The notes under the pieces are model-generated. The model did no database searches. It was not told where the DNA came from and worked only from the letters and a program-made list of their open reading frames with translations. The translations under genes and the position numbers were made by a program. A stretch of 64,000 bases of DNA from Rubrivivax albus (lineage in GTDB: Bacteria > Pseudomonadota > Gammaproteobacteria > Burkholderiales > Burkholderiaceae_C): positions 186,001 through 250,000 of the forward strand of contig NZ_SACT01000006.1 in NCBI RefSeq assembly GCF_004016515.1, given 5' to 3'. This document shows positions 60,119 to 64,000 of the stretch, piece by piece. The number at the start of each line of letters is the position of its first letter. The first letter of the stretch is position 1.

Positions 60119-61788
60119 TGGCCACTGCCGACGCGGTGCCGCCCCCGCTGCCCGAGGCGATTGCCGCGCTGCTCGCGTCCGCCACCGACCGTCTGATCGG
60201 TGACCCCAGTGCGGCACTCGCCGGCGCCGAACGCGCGCTCGGGCTGCTCGATGCCCAGGCCGATGCGCCGCCGGCCTGGCGCGCGCAGGTGCTGCGGATC
60301 CTGGGCCTGTCCCAGGGCCACGCCGGCGACGCCCGACGCGGGGTCGACACGCTGCGCACGGCGCTGGCCCTGGCAGACGCGCAGGACCATGCACTGCGGG
60401 CGAAGGTCGAACGGGCACTGTCCATCGTGCACGACCAGCTGCATGCGCTCGACGACGCGCTGGCCTGGGCCGTCCGTGCCGCGGCGTCGGCGCGCAGCGC
60501 TGGCGACGAATCACTGCTGGCCGACGCCCTGCACTCCTGCGGCGTGGCCCGGTCCAAGGCCGGCGATACCGACGGCGGCCTGGCCAACTACCGCGAGGTG
60601 CTGCAGCTGCACGAAGCCGGTGGTCGCATCGGCGCGAGCATCAGCATCCTCAACAACATCGGCATCAACCTGAAGAACCTGGGGCGGCTGGAGGAGGCGG
60701 TGGTCTCGCTGCGGCGCGCCCAGGCCCTGATGGCCGGCCGGCCTGAGGCCGTGTCGCTGCCGCTGGTGCAGACCAACCTGGCCGAGCCGCTGTGGCGCCT
60801 GGGTCGGCTGGACGAGGCCCAGGCCGAGGTCGACGCCGCACTCGGCGCGCTGGACCCGAAGGCTCGCAACGCCCACGAGGCCAACGCCCGCTGGATGCGC
60901 GCCGAGGTGCTGCGCGGCCGAGGCCGGCTCGACGAGGCCAACGCCGAACTGCAGCGCGCGCTGGACGCCGCCCAGCGGCTGCAGCGCATCGACACCGAAG
61001 CCAACGTGCGGCTGTCGCTGTCCACCCTGGCGGCCGAGCGCGGCGACTTTGCTGCCGCCCTGGCGCACCACCAGGCCTTCCATGCGCTGGACCGCCGCCG
61101 GCTGGACGACGAGGCCGCACGCCGCATCCAGGCGCTGACGGTGCAGGCCGATCTGGCCCAGGCGCGCCACGAGGCCGAGGTCTACCGCCTGCGCCACGGC
61201 GAGCTGGCGCAGGCGCACGACCGCCTGCAGGCGCTGCACGACGCGCTGCTGGCGGCCGACGTCGAGAAGTCACGCCTGCTCGAGCGGCTGGCGGCGCAGT
61301 CGCGCACCGATCCGCTGTCCGGGCTGGCCAACCGCCGCGCGCTGGACGAGCACCTTGCCGCGGAGTTCGCCCGCAGCCAGCGCCTGGGCCACCCACTGGC
61401 GCTGGCGATGTGTGATCTGGACAACTTCAAGCAGATCAACGATCGCCTGGGCCACGCCACCGGCGACCTCGTGCTGCAGCGCACCGCCGCGCTGCTGCGC
61501 GCCACCTGCCGTGACATCGACCTCGTGGCCCGCTACGGCGGCGAGGAGTTCTGCCTCGTGTTCCTGGAGGCCGACCTCGACGCCGCTCGGCGCGCCTGCG
61601 AAACCGCGCGCGCGGCGGTGGCGGCGCACGACTGGGCGGCCGAGCATCCCGCCCTGCGGGTGAGCCTGTCGATCGGCGTGGCCGCAGCCGAGGGCTGCGC
61701 CGACCCGGCCGCGCTGCTGGCGCTGGCCGACCGGCGGCTGTACGAGGCCAAGCGGGCCGGCAAGGACCGCGTGGTCGCGGCCGGCTGA
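60118..61788 (+). CDS. TPR-repeat diguanylate cyclase
   Basis: 556 residues. N-terminal 370 residues are TPR-like helices (ALAGAERALGLLDAQ, GDTDGGLANYREVLQLHEAGG, GRLEEAVVSLRRAQALM, GRLDEANAELQRALDAA), then a coiled coil (QALHDALLAADVEKSRLLERLAAQ), then a GGDEF domain: DPLSGLANRRALDEHL and RYGGEEFCLVFLEAD. GGEEF is catalytically competent, and the I-site RDID is present, so product inhibition is expected. No leader or membrane segment, so it is cytosolic. Start overlaps the guaC stop, so the two are co-translated. Confidence 0.9.
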   Translation: MATADAVPPPLPEAIAALLASATDRLIGDPSAALAGAERALGLLDAQADAPPAWRAQVLRILGLSQGHAGDARRGVDTLRTALALADAQDHALRAKVERALSIVHDQLHALDDALAWAVRAAASARSAGDESLLADALHSCGVARSKAGDTDGGLANYREVLQLHEAGGRIGASISILNNIGINLKNLGRLEEAVVSLRRAQALMAGRPEAVSLPLVQTNLAEPLWRLGRLDEAQAEVDAALGALDPKARNAHEANARWMRAEVLRGRGRLDEANAELQRALDAAQRLQRIDTEANVRLSLSTLAAERGDFAAALAHHQAFHALDRRRLDDEAARRIQALTVQADLAQARHEAEVYRLRHGELAQAHDRLQALHDALLAADVEKSRLLERLAAQSRTDPLSGLANRRALDEHLAAEFARSQRLGHPLALAMCDLDNFKQINDRLGHATGDLVLQRTAALLRATCRDIDLVARYGGEEFCLVFLEADLDAARRACETARAAVAAHDWAAEHPALRVSLSIGVAAAEGCADPAALLALADRRLYEAKRAGKDRVVAAG

Positions 61789-61790
61789 CG

Positions 61791-63134
61791 TCAGCGCGTG
61801 AACATGCCCTGGAACTCGCCCGGCTCGATCTTCAGGCGCCGCGGCGTGCCGTCGGGTCGCGTGGCCGACAACGGCTGCGCACGCCGGGCACCCGCCGGGC
61901 AGGCACCGAAATCGGCGTGCGTCAGCGCGGCCGAGAGCATGCCCTCGGCCGTCGACCCCAGCGGGTTGTCGAGGTCGTCGGCCACGTCGCACTGCGGCGC
62001 CAGGCCGTCGAAGTAGCGGCCCTCGTTGCGCGCGTTCACCGATTCGAAGGTGACCACGCTGTAGGTCTGGCCGCAGCCCCCGTTCTGCGGGTTGAAGCCC
62101 ACCGGTTTGCCGCAGGTGACGTCGCCGATCTGCACCACCTCGATGCCCGCGCCGCGCAGGCCGTTGATGACCTGCTCGCTGGCCGAGCAGGTGCGCGGGC
62201 CGCTGAGCACGTAGACGCGGCTCAGGCCCACGGCGTTGGCCGGGGCGGTGAAGCGTACCGTCTGGTTGGACGATGAACGCTGGTCGCTGTAGAGCAGGCT
62301 GACGTAGGTCTGGTTGCTGGTGCGGGCACCGCCCACGTAGGAGGCCACCGTGGCCCCGGTCCGCACGAAGCCGCCGCCGTTGTAGCGCAGGTCCAGGACC
62401 ACCTCGGACACGCCCTGGGCGCGGAACTGCGCGAAGGCGCTGTCCAGCGGTGCGTCGACCTGGTTGATCATGTCCTTGATCACCACGTAGCCCACCTTGC
62501 GGCCCAGCGGCGAATCCACGACCCGCGCGCCGGTCACCGGCGTCAGCGCATAGTCCCGCGCCAGCAGGGTCACGCTGCGGTCGCCGCCAGCGCCGCGCAC
62601 CACCAGCTGCAGCTGGTCGCCCACGTTGTCGGGCACCAGCACGTCGTAGTCGTCGGCAGCGATGATCTCCGACGCCGGCCGGCCATTGATCGACAGGATC
62701 TGCTCACCACGCACCAGGCCCTTCGTGGCAGCGTCGGACTGCGGCTCGATGTAGCGGATGCGCAGCGGCAGGTCGGGCCGGCCCTCGACCTCGACACCGG
62801 CCACGAACAGGCCGTAACCGCGGGTGATGCCGTCGCCGAAGAAGCGCTCGAAGTCCGCCGTGGGGCCGAAGGAGCTGTAGCGGTCGGACGGGAAGTCGGC
62901 GTTGCCGCCGAACAGCGAGGCGTCGAAGTAGGCCTGCACGGTGTCGAAGCCGGTGGGCGCAGGCCGCGGTGCCAGCGCGTACCAGAGGTACCAGGTGTCG
63001 AAGTAGTCGCGCAGCCAGGCGTTCTGGTCGGGCACGCTGCAGGTCAGCGGGGGCGGCGTGCCGTCGCTGTCGCCACCGCAGGCGGCGAGCAACACGGCCG
63101 AGGCACACAGGGCAGCCAGGTGGCGGATCTTCAT
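61791..63134 (-). CDS. S41-family peptidase lipoprotein with PDZ domain
   Basis: 447 residues. Lipoprotein leader MKIRHLAALCASAVLLAACGGDS with lipobox LAAC. A PDZ-like domain (IRYIEPQSDAATKGLVRGEQILSINGRP) precedes the C-terminal-processing-protease-like core: LDLRYNGGG, VLSGPRTCSASEQVINGL (nucleophilic serine region) and GKPVGF. It would degrade proteins in the periplasm or at the outer membrane. Convergent with the TPR-GGDEF gene, 2 bp apart. Confidence 0.88.
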   Translation of the reverse strand: MKIRHLAALCASAVLLAACGGDSDGTPPPLTCSVPDQNAWLRDYFDTWYLWYALAPRPAPTGFDTVQAYFDASLFGGNADFPSDRYSSFGPTADFERFFGDGITRGYGLFVAGVEVEGRPDLPLRIRYIEPQSDAATKGLVRGEQILSINGRPASEIIAADDYDVLVPDNVGDQLQLVVRGAGGDRSVTLLARDYALTPVTGARVVDSPLGRKVGYVVIKDMINQVDAPLDSAFAQFRAQGVSEVVLDLRYNGGGFVRTGATVASYVGGARTSNQTYVSLLYSDQRSSSNQTVRFTAPANAVGLSRVYVLSGPRTCSASEQVINGLRGAGIEVVQIGDVTCGKPVGFNPQNGGCGQTYSVVTFESVNARNEGRYFDGLAPQCDVADDLDNPLGSTAEGMLSAALTHADFGACPAGARRAQPLSATRPDGTPRRLKIEPGEFQGMFTR

Positions 63135-63189
63135 CGGGCAGGTCTCCGAGCAGAGGTTCCATAGGCCGGCCCGGCAAGGGGCGGCCTCC

Positions 63190-63195
63190 TACAAT
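63190..63195 (+). promoter_or_regulatory. Possible -10 box for valS
   Basis: TACAAT, in the 222-bp space divergent from the S41 gene. No clear -35 sits at the right distance, so confidence is low. Confidence 0.3.
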
Positions 63196-63286
63196 GATGC
63201 CTGCAACCCCCGGCCTGCCGTTCCCGTTGACAGGGTGCCCACGAGGTGCCCCGTCACGACCCTCCTGTGCCCCAGCCATGAAAATG

Positions 63287-63348
63287 CCCCAAGCTCACTT
63301 CGTTCGCTGCCCCCGAGGGGCGCGTCAGTCCCTTCGGACGGCCGGGCG
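63287..63348 (+). repeat. Copy of a Burkholderiales-type intergenic repeat
   Basis: The words CCCCAAGCTCACTTCGTTCG, then GCCCCCGAGGGGC (a 5-bp GC hairpin at 63309-63321) and GTCAGTCCCTTCGGACGG resemble a dispersed element I recall from many Comamonadaceae-like genomes. Only one copy is in the window. It lies in the 5' leader of valS. Confidence 0.4.
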
Positions 63349-63356
63349 GTACTGAC

Positions 63357-64000
63357 ATGACCGAACTCGCCAAGTCCTTCGAACCCGCCGCCATCGAGGC
63401 CCGCTGGGCCCCGCTGTGGGAGGCCAGCGGCATCTACGCGCCGACGCTGGACCCGGCCAGGCCGTCTTTCTGTATCCAGCTGCCGCCGCCCAACGTCACC
63501 GGCACGCTGCACATGGGCCATGCCTTCAACCAGACGGTGATGGACGCGCTGACGCGCTACCACCGCATGAAGGGCTGCAACACGCTGTGGGTGCCTGGCA
63601 CTGACCATGCGGGCATCGCCACCCAGATCGTGGTCGAACGCCAGCTGCAGGAGCAGGGCCTGAGCCGGCACGACCTGGGGCGCAAGAACTTCGTCGCCCA
63701 GGTCTGGGACTGGAAGGAAAGCTCCGGCGCCACCATCACCAGCCAGATGCGCCGCATGGGCGACTCGGTGAGCTGGGCGCACGAGTACTTCACGATGGAC
63801 GACAAGCTCTCGACCGTGGTCGTCGAGACCTTCGTGCGGCTGTACGAGGAGGGCCTGATCTACCGCGGCAAGCGGCTGGTGAGCTGGGACCCGGCGCTGA
63901 AGTCGGCCGTCTCCGACCTGGAGGTCGAGAGCGAGGAGGAGGACGGTTTCCTCTGGCACATCCGCTACCCGCTGACCGATGGCAGCGGCAGTGTCGTGGT
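63357..64000 (+). CDS. valS: Valyl-tRNA synthetase, N-terminal part
   Basis: Partial: the gene runs off the right edge after 214 residues of about 950. ATG at 63357 ([17 protein letters not shown]). The class I signature [15 protein letters not shown] (HIGH-type) is at about residues 43-58, and [17 protein letters not shown] and [17 protein letters not shown] follow, as in ValS. It charges tRNA-Val. A repeat element occupies its leader. Confidence 0.95.
   Translation, partial: MTELAKSFEPAAIEARWAPLWEASGIYAPTLDPARPSFCIQLPPPNVTGTLHMGHAFNQTVMDALTRYHRMKGCNTLWVPGTDHAGIATQIVVERQLQEQGLSRHDLGRKNFVAQVWDWKESSGATITSQMRRMGDSVSWAHEYFTMDDKLSTVVVETFVRLYEEGLIYRGKRLVSWDPALKSAVSDLEVESEEEDGFLWHIRYPLTDGSGSVV

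Overview
The window reads as a chromosome segment of a very high G+C betaproteobacterium. The order Burkholderiales is most likely, and the gene set (NAD-reducing hydrogenase, energy-coupled bicarbonate uptake, PEP-CTERM surface proteins) recalls the Leptothrix/Rubrivivax/Methylibium-like group. This rests on protein family resemblance and G+C content judged by eye, not on a search. No rRNA, tRNA, insertion sequence, prophage or CRISPR array was seen.

Region 1 (1-9.0 kb) is mosaic. It starts with the tail of a PEP-CTERM protein. Next comes a hydroxyquinol-type aromatic ring-cleavage pair (FAD monooxygenase plus intradiol dioxygenase) divergent from a MarR regulator, with a perfect palindrome between them. 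A low-density stretch follows: an unrecognised protein, a complete stand-alone paralogue of RNA polymerase alpha with a long hairpin in its leader, a YgjP-type metallopeptidase coupled to a VF530/DUF2132 protein, a Ca-binding FG-GAP lipoprotein, and three non-coding gaps of about 400-600 bp.

Region 2 (9.0-16.3 kb) is a phosphonate-degradation operon under a divergent LysR regulator: phnD-phnC-phnE (uptake), phnA (phosphonoacetate hydrolase), an iron-type alcohol dehydrogenase and phnY (phosphonoacetaldehyde dehydrogenase). Every junction overlaps. No aminoethylphosphonate transaminase (PhnW) or phosphonatase (PhnX) is present. The alcohol dehydrogenase may supply phosphonoacetaldehyde from a hydroxyalkylphosphonate.

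Region 3 (16.6-31.3 kb) is one minus-strand train of ten genes. In transcription order it holds a large transglutaminase/DUF2126 protein, a fused ATP-grasp/alpha-E protein, a second transglutaminase, a second ATP-grasp, a stand-alone alpha-E protein, then hoxF-hoxU-hoxY-hoxH-hoxW for a soluble NAD-reducing [NiFe] hydrogenase. The peptide-ligase-like genes and the hydrogenase genes are joined by a start/stop overlap. The start of the alpha-E gene is partly duplicated.

Region 4 (31.4-42.9 kb) is mostly housekeeping: comEC, a three-gene envelope operon (secreted protein, M48 protease, lipoprotein), ridA-dsbB, a UbiM-like hydroxylase, a second PEP-CTERM protein, parC and a LysR regulator.

Region 5 (43.0-49.4 kb) holds dabB-dabA (energy-coupled inorganic carbon accumulation) translationally coupled to a cysD without cysN, then an acyl-CoA ligase.

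Region 6 (49.4-64 kb) holds a DUF2242 lipoprotein, polA, a DUF2782 gene with thrB, a membrane protein, uvrD, a GGDEF-EAL protein, guaC with a terminator-like hairpin in its leader, a TPR-GGDEF diguanylate cyclase coupled to guaC, an S41 protease lipoprotein, and the first third of valS. Together hox, dab and phn suggest an organism able to use hydrogen, scarce inorganic carbon and phosphonates.
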